DNA of 64,000 nucleotides from Azotobacter vinelandii CA (GCF_000380335.1 NC_021149.1:5074501-5138500), one strand, 5' to 3'. Positions 38,346-52,578 are shown, counted from the first letter of the stretch. A program made the numbers and translations. Notes: generated by a model not told the origin, from the letters alone.

Positions 38346-39371
38346 TCAGCAAATCCTCGGCAACTGCTCCCCGCTCAACCAGTCCACCATCCGACTCCCA
38401 CCGAACGGTGTCTCCATCTGCACGAAACGGTGCTCGTCGGCCACCACCGTGCCGATGATCGCCGCCTCGCGCCCCTGCGGATGCGCACGCATCGCTTCGA
38501 GCAGGCGCTCGGCCCGCTCGGCCGGGCAGATGGCGATCAGCTTGCCTTCGTTGGCCACGTACAGCGGGTCGAGGCCGAGGAATTCGCAGGCGGCACGCAC
38601 CGGTTCGCGCACCGGGATGGCCCGCTCGACGAGTTGCATGCCGACCCCCGACTGGCGGGCCAGTTCGTTGAGGGTGTTGCCCAGGCCGCCGCGGGTCGGG
38701 TCGCGCAGGCAGCGGATCTCCGGCACCGCCGCGAGCATGGCGGCGACCAGGCCGTGCAGGGCCTGGGAGTCGGAGCCGATGTCGGCCTCGAAGCCGAGGC
38801 CCTCGCGCAACGAGAGGATGGTCACGCCGTGGTCGCCGATGCTGCCGGAAAGCAGGATGCGGTCGCCCGGCCGCGCCTGGTCGCCGGAGAGGTGCAAGCC
38901 CGGCGGCACCACGCCGACCCCGGTGGTGGTGATGAACACCCCGTCGCCCTTGCCGTGTTCGACCACCTTGGTGTCGCCGGTGACCACCGGCACGCCGGCC
39001 TCGCGGGCGGCGGCGGCCATCGACTCGACGATGCGCGCCAGGTCGGCGAGCGGAAAACCCTCCTCGAGGATGAAGCCGGCGGCCAGGTAGCAGGGTCGGG
39101 CGCCGGCCATGGCCACGTCGTTGATGGTGCCGTGCACGGCGAGGCTGCCGATGTCGCCGCCGGGGAAGAACAGCGGCGAGATCACGTGGCTGTCGGTGGC
39201 CATCACTACCCGGCCGGGCGGCAGCTCGAACTGCGCCTGATCGTTGCGCTGGTCCAGCCACTCGTTGCGCAGAGCGCGGGCGAACAGTTCCTCGATCAGT
39301 TGGCCCATGGCGCGGCCGCCGCTGCCGTGGACCATCTCCACGCTGCCGTTCCTGAGATCGAGCCGGCTCAT
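38346..39371 (-). CDS. hypE: Hydrogenase maturation protein HypE
   Basis: 341 residues from ATG 39371, overlapping the hypD stop by 4 bp. HypE is a PurM-like ATPase that dehydrates the carbamoyl group passed to its C-terminal cysteine into cyanide for the NiFe site. The C-terminus ends PRIC, with the acceptor Cys341. The N-terminus has VEMVHGSGGRAMGQLIEELF and ATDSHVISPLFFPGGDIG, followed by AMAGARPCYLAAGFILEEGF. It is the last gene of the hox-hyp run. Confidence 0.96.
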   Translation of the reverse strand: MSRLDLRNGSVEMVHGSGGRAMGQLIEELFARALRNEWLDQRNDQAQFELPPGRVVMATDSHVISPLFFPGGDIGSLAVHGTINDVAMAGARPCYLAAGFILEEGFPLADLARIVESMAAAAREAGVPVVTGDTKVVEHGKGDGVFITTTGVGVVPPGLHLSGDQARPGDRILLSGSIGDHGVTILSLREGLGFEADIGSDSQALHGLVAAMLAAVPEIRCLRDPTRGGLGNTLNELARQSGVGMQLVERAIPVREPVRAACEFLGLDPLYVANEGKLIAICPAERAERLLEAMRAHPQGREAAIIGTVVADEHRFVQMETPFGGSRMVDWLSGEQLPRIC

Positions 39372-40507
39372 CGGGCCACCGCCACGACGGCCTGGCGCTG
39401 GCGGCCGTAGGCGTACCAGGCGGCGCAGGCGCCCTCGGAGGAAACCATGCACGAGCCGAGCGGATTGTCCGGGCTGCAGGGGTTGCCGAACAGCTTGCAG
39501 TCGCGCGGGCTCTTCGCCCCGCGGAGGATCGCCGGGCATTCGCAGGCCTTGTTCTCCAGGCCGCTGCGCGCTTCGAGAGCGAAGCGCCGCTCGGCGTCGA
39601 ATTCGGCGAAGGCCTCGCGGATCCGCAGGGCGCTGTTCGGCAGCGCGCCCAGGCCGCGCCACTCGAAACTCTCGCGCAGCTCGAAGATCCGCCCGGTCAG
39701 CGCCTTCGCCTTGAGATTGCCGCCTGCGGTGACCGCGCGGGTGAACTGGTTTTCCACCTCGGCACGCCCCTCGTTGAGCTGGCGCACCAGCATCAGCAGC
39801 GCCTGCAACAGGTCCAGCGGTTCGAAGCCGGCGATCACCAGCGGCGTGCCGTACTGACGCGGGAAGGGCGCGTAGGCGTCGCTGCCGATCACCGTGCTGA
39901 CGTGGGCCGGGCCGATGAAGCCGTCCAGTTGCAGCGTGCCGGCGCGCGCCTCCGGGGTGGCGAGGATGGCGTGCATCGCCGCCGGGGTCAGCACGTGGTT
40001 GCAGAACACCGAGAAGTTCTTCAAGCCGAGCCTCTGCGCCTGTTCGATCACCAGCGCGGTGGGCGGCGTGGTGGTCTCGAAGCCGATGGCGAAGAACACC
40101 ACGTCCCTGTCCGGGTTGTCCTGGGCCAGCTTCAGCGCCTCGATCGGCGAGTAGAGCATGCGCACTGCGGCGCCTTCGGCGCGCGCCTTGAGCAGACTGA
40201 CGCGCCCGGAGGCGGGCACGCGCAACATGTCGCCGTAGGTGCAGAGGATCACGCCGGGGCGGCGCGCCAGTTCGATGGCCATGTCCAGGCGGCCGATCGG
40301 CATCACGCAGACCGGGCAGCCGGGGCCGTGGATCAGCCGCACGTTGGCCGGCAGCAGGTCGGGGATGCCGTAGCGGAAGATCGCGTGGGTGTGCCCGCCG
40401 CAGAACTCCATCAGCCGGTACTGGCGCTTCGGATCGGCCTCGGCGGCGATGCGCGCGGCGAGCTGGCGCGCGGTGGCGCCGTCGCGGAATTCGTCGACGT
40501 ACTTCAT
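39368..40507 (-). CDS. hypD: Hydrogenase maturation protein HypD
   Basis: 379 residues from ATG 40507. It is a [4Fe-4S] scaffold that, with HypC, assembles Fe(CN)2CO. Conserved stretches are [31 protein letters not shown] and [14 protein letters not shown], with C-terminal cysteine motifs CECPAILRG and [10 protein letters not shown] for the cluster. Four-base overlaps link it to hypC upstream and hypE downstream. Confidence 0.97.
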
Positions 40508-40757
40508 GGCGCCTCTCCCTGCGCGGCCTGCTCGGCCTCGGCCAATCGGCCCAACTCGGCGAGCAGCGCCAGGGTGCGCTGCGCCTCGGCCTCGTCGAGC
40601 TTCTGCAGGGCGAAGCCGACGTGCAGGATCACGTAGTCGCCCACTTTCAGATCGTCGAGCAGGGCGACGTTGATGGTCTTGCGCAGGCCGCCGATGCAGG
40701 CGACCGCACTCTGCTCGTCGAGCAGTTCCTCGATGCGGACCGGAATGGCCAGGCACA

Positions 40758-40758
<1 letters not shown>
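40504..40758 (-). CDS. hypC: Hydrogenase maturation chaperone HypC
   Basis: 84 residues starting [13 protein letters not shown]; Cys2 is the residue that coordinates iron in the HypCD complex and contacts the large subunit precursor. The family motif [20 protein letters not shown] is intact. It overlaps hypF by 1 bp and hypD by 4 bp. A second HypC-family protein, HoxL, is encoded at 47350. Confidence 0.96.
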
Positions 40759-43064
<2,306 letters not shown>

Positions 43065-43084
43065 GCCTGCTTCCGCCGGCTGAT

Positions 43085-43996
43085 TCAGAGCAGCGCCTCC
43101 AGGGCCCGAGCCTGTTCCCTGAGCGCGTCGATCCGCGCGCGCAGGCGGGTGCCGCGCTGACGCTCGATCCAGGCCAGCCACTCGCCCATGCCCTCGCCGC
43201 TGCGCGCCGAGACACGGATCACCTCGATGTCCGGGTTGACCCGCCGGGCGTAGGCGATGCAGGCCTCGACGTCGAAATCCAGGTGCGGCAGCAGGTCGGT
43301 CTTGTTCAGCAGCATGAGGTCGGCGGCGTGGAACATGTCCGGGTACTTGAGCGGCTTGTCCTCGCCCTCGGTGACCGAGAGGATCGCCACCTTGTGCGCC
43401 TCGCCCAGATCGAAGGCCGCCGGGCAGACCAGATTGCCGACGTTCTCGATGAACAGCAGGCCGCCTTCGAGATCGTCCAGCCGCGCCAGGGCGTGGCCGA
43501 CCATGTGCGCGTCCAGGTGGCAGCCCTTGCCGGTGTTGATCTGCACCGCCGGCACGCCGGTGGCACGGATGCGCGCGGCGTCGTGGTCGGTCTGCTGGTC
43601 GCCCTCGATCACCGCCAGCGGCCGGCGCCGGCCGAGCAGCTCGATGGTCCGGGTCAGCAGGCTGGTCTTGCCCGAGCCGGGGCTGGACACCAGGTTGAGG
43701 ACGAACAGCGACAGGGCCTCGAAGCGCGCGCGGTTCTCGGCGGCGTAGCGGTCGTTCTTGCCGAGGATGTCCTGCTCGATCCGCAGCATGCGGCTCTGGC
43801 TGAGGCCTGGCGCATGGGCGCGGGCCGGGCCCTGGCCGAAGTGCAGGTTCGGGCCTCCGGCCGCCGGCGGCGCGGCCTCGGCCGGCGCCGGGCGGCGCAC
43901 GAAAGGATGCTCGTGGTGATGATGGTCGTGGCCGTGGTGATGGTGCTCGCCCTCGATCCGGGTCTCGCCCTCGGCGCAGCCGCAAACGGTACACAT
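43085..43996 (-). CDS. hypB: Nickel-inserting GTPase HypB with histidine-rich N-terminus
   Basis: 303 residues. The N-terminus [12 protein letters not shown] holds the high-affinity CxxCGC nickel site. It is followed by [16 protein letters not shown], a nickel-storage stretch. The G domain has the P-loop [12 protein letters not shown], then [32 protein letters not shown] and [11 protein letters not shown]. HypB works with HypA to insert Ni into HoxG. The stop lies just upstream of the hypF start, and hypA ends 2 bp before its ATG. Confidence 0.96.
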   Translation of the reverse strand: MCTVCGCAEGETRIEGEHHHHGHDHHHHEHPFVRRPAPAEAAPPAAGGPNLHFGQGPARAHAPGLSQSRMLRIEQDILGKNDRYAAENRARFEALSLFVLNLVSSPGSGKTSLLTRTIELLGRRRPLAVIEGDQQTDHDAARIRATGVPAVQINTGKGCHLDAHMVGHALARLDDLEGGLLFIENVGNLVCPAAFDLGEAHKVAILSVTEGEDKPLKYPDMFHAADLMLLNKTDLLPHLDFDVEACIAYARRVNPDIEVIRVSARSGEGMGEWLAWIERQRGTRLRARIDALREQARALEALL

Positions 43997-43998
43997 GC

Positions 43999-44340
43999 TT
44001 ACTCTACCTCCAGTTCCTTGACCCGCAGCTCGTCGCCCTGGGTGACTTGCAAGCGATGACTGCCGCACTGCGGGCAGGCATCGTAGCGCCGGCGGATCGC
44101 CACGCTGGCGTTGCAGCCGAGGCACCAGGCGCGCCCCGGCAGTTCGACGATCTCCAGGCGCGCGCCTTCGGCGAGGCTGCCGCGGGTCACCGCCTCGAAG
44201 CAGAAGCGCAACGACTCGACCTCGATCGCGGCCAGCGGGCCGATCTCCAGCCACAGCGCCCTGACCCGAGTGAAGTCCTGCGCCACGGCCTGCTCTTCGA
44301 GAAGCTGGACGATGCCCTCGGCGATCGACATTTCATGCAT
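43999..44340 (-). CDS. hypA: Hydrogenase nickel metallochaperone HypA
   Basis: 113 residues. The N-terminal [10 protein letters not shown] carries the Ni ligand His2. The zinc site is formed by CLGC and CPQC in the second half. It overlaps hoxV by 8 bp. Confidence 0.96.
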
Positions 44341-45379
44341 GGACGATCTTCACCTCGAAAGCGACGCAGGGATCGAGCGCGAGGATCAGTTCGCGCAGCA
44401 GCGCCTCGACCTCCCCGGCGGCCACCCGCACGCCGCACAGCCGGCGGCGCAGCGGGCCGTCGGCATGGAAATTCCAGTCGGTCGGCGCCAGCAGTTGCCA
44501 GGTGCCGACCGCCCCGTCGTCCAGGCACACCCGGTGCAGCAGCCAGCCGCGGGCGGTCCGCGCCAGGCCGACACCCTCTCCCGCCGCCAGCCCGGCCACG
44601 GCCGGCGGCGCTGGCGGCGACTGCAGCGAGTCTATCGCCTGCGCCGTGCGCCGCAGCAGCGCGCCGACGTGCTGCTCGATCTGCGCGCTCGCCGTCGCCT
44701 GCGCCCCGGCGCTGGCGGCCGGCCCGCCGAGCCGCGGCTGCCCGGCGATCTCGGCGCGCGCGTCGCTGGCGCGCAATTGCGCCAGCAGCGCCGGCAATTC
44801 GTCCGCTGTGAAGGCCTGCGGTGGCGGTCCACCGAGCGCGACTTCCTGCCAGCGGTCGAGACGCGGACGCAGCCAGTCGGCCGGTGCCGGCGGTTGCAGG
44901 TCGGCCCAGGCGGCGGCCAGCGCGGCCAGCGTCCCCTCCAGCTCCGCATCGGCCGGCAACGGCGCGGCGCGAAAGGCGGTCAGCGCTTGCAGGCGGGCGG
45001 CGGCGCGCCGGCACAGGGCGAGCAGCGCCTTGAGCCGCTCCAGGGGCACAGGCAGCTCCCAGACCTGCACCAGGCGCAGCAGGGACTCACGGATCGACTC
45101 CAGTTCGCCGAGCCGGGTGCGGCCCTCCTCCACCTCGGCAATCGCCGCCCAGCCGGCGGCCCGCTCCAGCGCCCGTAGTGCCGCCACCTGCTGCGCCGCG
45201 GCGCACAGGCCGAACAGCAGCGGCAGGCGCCTCAGGGCCGCCTCCGCGGTCTGCCCGACGAGCAGGCGGGAAATCTGCGGCAGCGGGCGCTGCAGTCGGG
45301 TATCGACGGCGCGGATGACACCGTCCTGCAGGCGCACCTCCACGTGCAGGCGTCCGGCCAGTGCCTCCAGGGCGCTCAC
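44333..45379 (-). CDS. hoxV: Hydrogenase assembly protein HoxV (HupK-like)
   Basis: 348 residues from GTG 45379, which overlaps the hoxT stop by 4 bp. HupK/HoxV proteins are scaffolds in assembly of the Fe(CN)2CO unit and look like reduced hydrogenase large subunits. Here the C-terminus [20 protein letters not shown] echoes the DPCxxC-H end of HoxG but lacks the full nickel-binding set. The centre is rich in Ala/Leu/Arg helices. Its position between hoxT and hypA is that known in Azotobacter. Confidence 0.9.
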
Positions 45380-45837
45380 GACGCACCGCCCAGGGCGCGC
45401 CGGAACAGCGCGCGGCGGCTCAACAAACCGCTCCGCGACGGTTCGGGCCCGGCCTCCGGCACGGCGAGGATCAGCCGCAGCACCTCCCCGGCCATCGCCC
45501 GCGCCTCGGCCTGGCCGGGAAAATCCTGCATCGGCGAGCACAGCGAGGCGCTGGCATGGCGGCCGAGGCGCTCGTCCTCGTGCAGGGTGCATTCGTAGTC
45601 GCCGGAGGGCAGCGACAACACCGCGCGCTCGCCGCTGGCCGGCAGTTCGGCATCGGCCGGCGGCTGCCAGAACAGGTTCATGCACCAGGGGGTGATCAGC
45701 ACGCCGAGCGCACCGACGCCCTCGACCGCGCGCCAGCCGAGCAGCTCCACGGTGAGCGCCGGGTTGTACACCGGCAGCCCGGCCATGCGCGCGCCGGCCA
45801 CCCGGTAGTGGGCTTCGATGGCTTCGCGGCCGTGCAT
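45376..45837 (-). CDS. hoxT: Hydrogenase accessory protein HoxT (HupJ-like)
   Basis: 153 residues. Recognisable family stretches are [27 protein letters not shown] and a C-terminal [14 protein letters not shown]. HupJ-type proteins are needed for hydrogenase maturation under oxygen; the precise role is unsettled. It lies 6 bp after hoxR and overlaps hoxV. Confidence 0.88.
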
Positions 45838-45843
45838 GGGCCT

Positions 45844-46062
45844 TCAGCCGTCCACGACCATGAACTGCTCGCGGTCGCCGTCGCAGCGCGGGCAGCGCCA
45901 GTGCGCCGGCAGCGCGGCGAAGGGCGTGCCCGGCGGGATCTGCCAGACCGGATCGCCCTCGGCGGGGTCGTAGCGCTGCCAGCAGATCTTGCATTCGAGC
46001 ACGGCGTCGTCCGCCAGGCGCGTGGCGTCGCCCAGGTAGCTGCCCTCGAAGCGCGCGCTCAC
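45844..46062 (-). CDS. hoxR: Rubredoxin HoxR (HupI-like)
   Basis: 72 residues from GTG 46062, overlapping the hoxQ stop. The two rubredoxin iron knuckles are present: [12 protein letters not shown] and [14 protein letters not shown]. It is a small electron carrier, needed in related systems for hydrogenase assembly at higher O2. A longer in-frame reading upstream lies inside hoxQ and was not used. Confidence 0.94.
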   Translation of the reverse strand: MSARFEGSYLGDATRLADDAVLECKICWQRYDPAEGDPVWQIPPGTPFAALPAHWRCPRCDGDREQFMVVDG

Positions 46063-46910
46063 TCCAGAGCCTCGCGGATCTCGCGCAGCCTCTCGGCGGA
46101 GTCGTCGATGTCCTCCTGGGCGGCGCAGGCCACCTGCGGGATGCCCGTCACCTCCAGGGTGTCGAGGATCAGCCGGTCGCTGCTGTTGAAGTACTGCACG
46201 CACCAGATGCCGGGGGTGGCAGTGCTGGCGATGCGGCAGTTGCCGTAGCCGCGCGAGAGCAGGGTCACCGACCCCTCGCCGAGCCTTTCGGCGAGAAAGC
46301 GCCGGTCCTCCGGGGAGAACGGCAGCAACGACAGGTTGACCGCGTGGGGCGTGGCGAGCGCGCGCTCGGCATGCCGCTTCGCCGCGTCGAGCAACTCCAC
46401 CAGCACCGGGCCGGCGTTGAGCAGGCCGTCCGGCAACTCACCGAGCTGCGGCCAGCGGGTTTCGGCGAAGGCCCGGCGGCGCACCAGAGCGGGAACGTCG
46501 GCCACCTCCAGCCACTGGCCGACGACCTCGCCCCGGCCGATCTGCAGTTGCACCCACCAGACCCCGGCCAGCACGGTTTCCTGGATGCGCGCGGGGCGCT
46601 GGCCGCCGACCTGGATCGCCACCTCGCCTTCGCCGAGGATCTGCTGGAGCAGCTTCAGGTCGGCCTTGGGCTGGCGGTCGAGGCCGATCACCCGGCTCTG
46701 CTCGCCGATCCGGTAGGCGCCCAGCGCCTCCTGCAGCCGCTCCAGCAGCGCCAGGGCGATGGGGTGTCCGCTCAGTTGTCCGGGCTCCGGCAGCGCGGGA
46801 CGTTCGAAGGTGCGCATGGCGCGCGGCATCGACGGGCAGTCGGGCCGCTCCTCTTCGCCATGCGAGCCGGGGCCGAAGCCGGGCGGGAGAATGGGCAGGT
46901 CGTCGTTCAT
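46059..46910 (-). CDS. hoxQ: Hydrogenase expression/assembly protein HoxQ (HupH-like)
   Basis: 283 residues. The N-terminal half has [17 protein letters not shown] and a following beta-rich section; the C-terminal half has [38 protein letters not shown] and [16 protein letters not shown], typical of HupH/HyaF. HupH-type proteins assist small-subunit or metal-centre maturation. Overlaps of 4 bp link it to hoxO and hoxR. Confidence 0.93.
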   Translation of the reverse strand: MNDDLPILPPGFGPGSHGEEERPDCPSMPRAMRTFERPALPEPGQLSGHPIALALLERLQEALGAYRIGEQSRVIGLDRQPKADLKLLQQILGEGEVAIQVGGQRPARIQETVLAGVWWVQLQIGRGEVVGQWLEVADVPALVRRRAFAETRWPQLGELPDGLLNAGPVLVELLDAAKRHAERALATPHAVNLSLLPFSPEDRRFLAERLGEGSVTLLSRGYGNCRIASTATPGIWCVQYFNSSDRLILDTLEVTGIPQVACAAQEDIDDSAERLREIREALE

Positions 46911-47353
46911 GATTCACTGGTCTCCATCGGGCTGCAGGAAGGTGTGCCGCTCTCCGGCGACAGCACGGGAATGCGTGGCAGGTCTTCGTTCTCGCCGGCG
47001 AGGATCGCCGGGATGCGCTCCAGGTATTCGCCCCAGTCCAGTACCCGCGACAGGCAGCCCAGGTAGCGCTCCCCCGCGAGGAACACCAGGCTCGGCCAGA
47101 CGGAGAAACCGTAGCGCCCCTGCAGACGGGCCTCGTCCGCGCCGGCGATCAACGCGGGAGCGAGCTGCGGGAAGGCCTTGACCAGTTCCGGCAGGATCAC
47201 CGCGACGTCGAGCGCCTCGGGAAAGCGCTGCGGATCGCCGGCGAAGAACAGCACGGAGAACGGCTGCGTCCGCACCTGGCGGTCGAGGCCGTCGGCATCC
47301 AGCAGGGGGTAGCCGAGCGTCGTGGTCAGACGCTGGATCAGGGGATGGATCAT
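46907..47353 (-). CDS. hoxO: Thioredoxin-like hydrogenase chaperone HoxO (HupG/HyaE-like)
   Basis: 148 residues from ATG 47353, overlapping hoxL by 4 bp. It has a thioredoxin fold without the CxxC pair: SVLFFAGDPQRFPEALDVAV and FSVWPSLVFLAGERYLGCLS. HyaE/HupG/HoxO bind the Tat signal of the small subunit and hold it until its clusters are in place. Confidence 0.92.
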   Translation of the reverse strand: MIHPLIQRLTTTLGYPLLDADGLDRQVRTQPFSVLFFAGDPQRFPEALDVAVILPELVKAFPQLAPALIAGADEARLQGRYGFSVWPSLVFLAGERYLGCLSRVLDWGEYLERIPAILAGENEDLPRIPVLSPESGTPSCSPMETSES

Positions 47354-47670
47354 GTCGGTTCCTTGGGCGGCAGTTGCGCCTGCAGGTGGGGCGGGAGTTG
47401 CGGCTCGCGGTCGAGGTCGGCGAACAGGCCGGCGAGCGCGGCCGGATCGCCCGCCTGTACGGCCTGCAGCGCGCGCAGGGCCTCGCGGATCCGCGCGGCG
47501 CGCCCGGCGTCGAGGATTTCGCGGGCGGCGTCGAGGAACACCAGCAGCCAGTCGCCGGGCGCCGGCGGCTCGACCAGCCGCGTGTCGATCCACCGCACGC
47601 CGTTCTCGTCGCCGCACAGGGCGCGGCCCGGCGCGCATTCCAGCACCCGCAGGGGAATACCGATGCACAT
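47350..47670 (-). CDS. hoxL: HypC-family chaperone HoxL (HupF-like)
   Basis: 106 residues starting MCIGIPLRVLE with the essential Cys2. Its core matches HypC, and the C-terminal extension (about 75-106, REALRALQAVQAGDPAALAG) is the HupF/HoxL feature. In related bacteria HupF handles the large subunit and protects maturation under oxygen. Confidence 0.94.
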   Translation of the reverse strand: MCIGIPLRVLECAPGRALCGDENGVRWIDTRLVEPPAPGDWLLVFLDAAREILDAGRAARIREALRALQAVQAGDPAALAGLFADLDREPQLPPHLQAQLPPKEPT

Positions 47671-47673
47671 GGC

Positions 47674-48297
47674 TCAGTCGTCCTCCAGAGGCTGCTGCGG
47701 GATGAAGCGGATATCGCCGTGGCGGTAGGCCAGTTCCTCGGCCGGGCGGCCGGCCTCGTAGCGGCCCAGGGCCAGTGGCGCCGGAGCCAGGCGCTCGGCG
47801 TCGCCGTCGCGCGCTGCGGCGACCACCCCGCGCTCGGCGAGGAATTCCAGGGCGACCCGCAGCGCCGGCTCCAGCTGGGCGCGCACCGGCTCGCGCAGGC
47901 TGCCGCCGAAGTCTTCCAGTTCCTCGGGCTGCACGCCGATCAGCAGCAGCTCGCGCGGGTAGGCGCCGCTGAACGCGGCCAGCGCCAGCACGTCCTGGAA
48001 GCCGGTCTGGTGCAGGCTCATGCGCTTGGCGCCCATGAAGCGGGGCACCTCGTCGTCGCGCACGATCTTCAGGGTGCCGGGCGCCAGGCCGTAGTCGACG
48101 GCGTCGAAGACGATCAGGCAGTCGGCCTGCTGGACGTGCTGCACCAGGTAGATGCCCTGGGTGCCGCCGTCCATCAGTCGCACCCCGTCGGGGAAGCGAT
48201 AGCGCTCGTTGAGCAGCTCCACGCAACGCACGCCGAAGCCTTCGTCCGCCCAGAGCAGGTTGCCGATACCGAGAATGAGGATGTTGGGGGCTGTCAT
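47674..48297 (-). CDS. hoxM: Hydrogenase maturation endopeptidase HoxM (HupD/HyaD-like)
   Basis: 207 residues. The N-terminus NILILGIGNLLWADEGFGVR includes the nickel-ligand Glu, and DCLIVFDAVDYGLAPG has the conserved Asp; HQTGFQDVLALA gives the His ligand. It removes the HoxG C-terminal tail after nickel insertion. The C-terminal extension is longer than in HyaD by eye. Confidence 0.95.
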   Translation of the reverse strand: MTAPNILILGIGNLLWADEGFGVRCVELLNERYRFPDGVRLMDGGTQGIYLVQHVQQADCLIVFDAVDYGLAPGTLKIVRDDEVPRFMGAKRMSLHQTGFQDVLALAAFSGAYPRELLLIGVQPEELEDFGGSLREPVRAQLEPALRVALEFLAERGVVAAARDGDAERLAPAPLALGRYEAGRPAEELAYRHGDIRFIPQQPLEDD

Positions 48298-48358
48298 CGT
48301 TGCCTCACCGTCGCCCGGAGCCGGCGGACCGGCCCGGACGGAAGGGACGACACGGGGC

Positions 48359-49081
48359 TCAATCCGGCCGGTCGTCCTTGAACATCCGCCAGCCGCCGAC
48401 CATGGTGGAGATCAGCGACTGCCGGGAAACGATGTCTTCGCGCACGGCCAGGTAGACATGCACCATGACGAAGACGACGAGGTACCACATGCCCAGGTGG
48501 TGCCAGGTGTGCACGTCCTGGCTCTGGCCGAACAGCGGGATCACCCAGCCGAACAGCCGGTCGGCCCAGCTGTCCCGCCCCAGCCCCTCGGCGTAGAGGG
48601 CGAAGCCGGTGACGCTCATGAACACCGCGCCGACCACGAAGAAGCAGAACATCGCCAACTGGCCCAGGGGGTTGTGGCCGATGTACTTCTTCGGGGTCTT
48701 TTCCAGGAACAGGTACCAGCGCACCTCGTGCCACAGCTCCTTCCACCAGGCCTTGCGGTGCACCGGCACGAGGAACAGCTCGCGGGCGTGGTGGTTGCCG
48801 ACGAAGGCCCAGTAGACCCGGCCGAGGAAGCCGATCGCCAGCACGTAGCCGGCGGCGAAGTGGGCGAAGCGGATGTAGCCCATCAGGTAGTTGTCCATCG
48901 CCTCGCCGGGCATCGTCGGCAGCGGCGCGCCGATGAAGTAGCCGGTCACGCCGAGCACGACGATGGACAGCGCCGTGACCCAGTGCCAGAGGCGCAGCGG
49001 CGCCTCGTAGACGTACACCGCGGTCTGCTTGCGGACCTTCTCCTGGCCGTCGCCGGTTTCCAGGGATTTTTCCAGTGCCAT
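48359..49081 (-). CDS. hoxZ: Hydrogenase b-type cytochrome HoxZ
   Basis: 240 residues, four membrane helices. Conserved haem and quinone-region stretches include LRLWHWVTALSIVVLGVTGY, GYIRFAHFAAGYVLAIGFLG, and WHHLGMWYLVVFVMVHVYLA with the histidine ligands. It anchors HoxKG to the membrane and passes electrons from H2 to quinone. It starts 16 bp after hoxG. Confidence 0.96.
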   Translation of the reverse strand: MALEKSLETGDGQEKVRKQTAVYVYEAPLRLWHWVTALSIVVLGVTGYFIGAPLPTMPGEAMDNYLMGYIRFAHFAAGYVLAIGFLGRVYWAFVGNHHARELFLVPVHRKAWWKELWHEVRWYLFLEKTPKKYIGHNPLGQLAMFCFFVVGAVFMSVTGFALYAEGLGRDSWADRLFGWVIPLFGQSQDVHTWHHLGMWYLVVFVMVHVYLAVREDIVSRQSLISTMVGGWRMFKDDRPD

Positions 49082-49097
49082 CGCGCAATCCTCCGGT

Positions 49098-50902
<1,805 letters not shown>

Positions 50903-50906
<4 letters not shown>

Positions 50907-51979
50907 GGGCGATCCCCCTTGTTCTGCAGGCGCTTGATGGCGGTGACCGCGGCATGCGCGGCGATGGCCGCGCCGACCCCGCCGGCGACGGCGGCGCCGA
51001 TTTCGTCGGCGTTCTTCTCGATGCCGAACTGCGGAATGGTGGTCAGGCGTTCATAGAACGAGCCCTTGTCCCAGAAACCGTCCTCCGAGCAGCCGATGCA
51101 GCCGTGGCCGGCCTGGATCGGGAAGGAAGTGCCCTCGTTCCAGCGCACCGTCGAGCAGGCGTTGTAGCTGGTCGGGCCCTTGCAGCCGACCTTGTACAGG
51201 CAGTAGCCCTTGCGCGCGCCCTCGTCGTCCCAGTGCTCGACGAACTGGCCGGCGTCGAAGTGCGGGCGGCGGTAGCACTTGTCGTGGATGCGCTGGCCGT
51301 AGAACATCTTCGGCCGCCCCTGGCGGTCCAGCTCGGGCAGCTTGCCGAAGGTCAGCATGTAGGTGATCACCCCGGTCATCACCTCGGCGATCGGCGGGCA
51401 GCCGGGCACCTTGACGATCGGCTTGTCGGTGATGACCTTGTGGATCGGCACCGCCTGGGTCGGGTTGGGCCGGGCCGCCTGCACGCAGCCCCAACTGGCG
51501 CAACTGCCCCAGGCGATCACCGCCTTGGCGTCCTTCGCCACATGCCTGAGCTGCTCGATGAACGGCTTGCCGCCGACGATGCAGAACATGCCGTCCTCGT
51601 TGAGCGGCGGGTTGCCCTCCACGGCGAGGATGTACTCGCCCTTGTACTTGCGCATGGTCTCTTCGAGGGCGGCCTCGGCCTGGTGGCCGGCGGCGGCCAT
51701 CAGGGTGTCGTCGTAGTCCAGCGAGATCATCGACAGCACCACGTCCTTGACCAGCGGGTGGGCCGAACGGATGAACGACTCGGAGCAGCAGGTGCACTCC
51801 AGGCCGTGCAGCCAGAGCACCGGAGTGCGCGGCTTGGTTTCCATCGCGTGGGCGATCCGCGGGGCGAAGGCCGGGCCGAGGCCCAGGGCCGCGGCGGTCA
51901 GGCTGCAATATTTGAGAAAGCTGCGGCGCGTGATGCCCTGACGCCGCATCACGTCATAGAAAGTTTCGAGTCGAGACAT
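50903..51979 (-). CDS. hoxK: Uptake [NiFe] hydrogenase small subunit HoxK
   Basis: 358 residues. The Tat signal contains [20 protein letters not shown] and ends near RIAHA. Cluster cysteines are visible: [10 protein letters not shown] and [13 protein letters not shown] for the proximal cluster, with the two extra cysteines (second of CTCC, second of CASWGC) that mark oxygen-tolerant enzymes with a [4Fe-3S] cluster. [19 protein letters not shown] is the medial/distal region. The C-terminal hydrophobic helix [19 protein letters not shown] anchors it to HoxZ. It is the first gene of the operon. GGTAAC upstream is only a poor SD. Confidence 0.98.
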
Positions 51980-52174
51980 GCCGTTACCCTTGTGGCCAGG
52001 TCGTTATCGGCGCCCCTGCGCACCGTCCTTCGGCTATGACGGCGCGCCGGTTGTATGGCCCACGGTTGCTGAATGAAAACCGCACGAATAATGCGCCAAT
52101 GCCATGTTTTTGTCATGGCTTGATACAAAGCGTTCGACGGGATGCGCCGTGTCCGCACGGGGCCATGGCACGAG
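51980..52174 (-). promoter_or_regulatory. hox operon upstream region
   Basis: This stretch must carry the hoxK promoter. I searched by eye for the -24/-12 pattern GG-N10-GC and for an Anr box on the - strand and found no clean match; TTGGCGCATTATTCGTGC is the nearest -24/-12-like string, but its spacing is 2 bp too long. No gene is seen. Confidence 0.35.
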
Positions 52175-52389
52175 GTGTGCGCCTGGTACTTTTCCGGTGT
52201 CGTACCGGGATTCGCTGCATGGGCCGGTTGTCGAGTATTCCGGCAGTCCCTGTTTCGGCCAGGGCAATCGCATGAAATGCCCGCTCCATACCGGACTGGA
52301 AAGATTGTGTGCCTGGTCCGTTCCGGCGTGGTCTCCAGATCCGGTGCATCGGCTGCTTGCCGAGGGGCCGGACAGTCCCTGTTTCGGCC
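52175..52389. repeat. Two direct repeats of about 85 bp
   Basis: 52175-52260 and 52307-52389 are imperfect direct repeats. Both begin GTGTGC-GCCTGGT-like, share GGTGCATCGGC/GCTGCATGGGC, and end in CAGTCCCTGTTTCGGCC. The 46 bp between them starts AGGGCAATCGCATGAAA, and that segment recurs inverted at about 54220-54253. Confidence 0.7.
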
Positions 52390-52578
52390 CCCCGGCCGAG
52401 TCACTTTCTCTTTGCTCGCGCGAAAGAGAAAGCGCGCCCGATCATTCGGCCCCGGCTGCGCCAGGGTTCCCTCGCTCCGGCGCCGCTCCGGGGGCACGTC
52501 GCGAAGGGACGTCCCTGTCCCTTCGCGACTCGCTCGGCGTCCTGCCTCGCGTCCCCCTCCGCTCGGCCTCCTGAACGG
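52253..52578. repeat. Left arm of a large imperfect inverted repeat (repeat copy C)
   Basis: This arm reads CGGCC-AGGGCAATCGCATGAA ... GACTGGAAAGATTGTGTG ... CTGCTTGCCGAG ... CCCTGTTTCGGCCCCCCGG, then CCGAGTCACTTTCTC, and ends in CCGCTCGGCCTCCTG. The same series occurs in reverse order and orientation in 52631-52841 and 54119-54265. The 3' part (52392-52578) is the third copy of the element at 37972-38262. There is no gene. Confidence 0.7.

Noticed and set aside
51980-52130. Sigma-54 (-24/-12) promoter upstream of hoxK
   Set aside because: No GG-N10-GC match; the closest string has 12 bp between the elements.
52175-52389. CRISPR array
   Set aside because: Only two imperfect 85-bp copies, with a spacer that itself recurs elsewhere; no cas genes.
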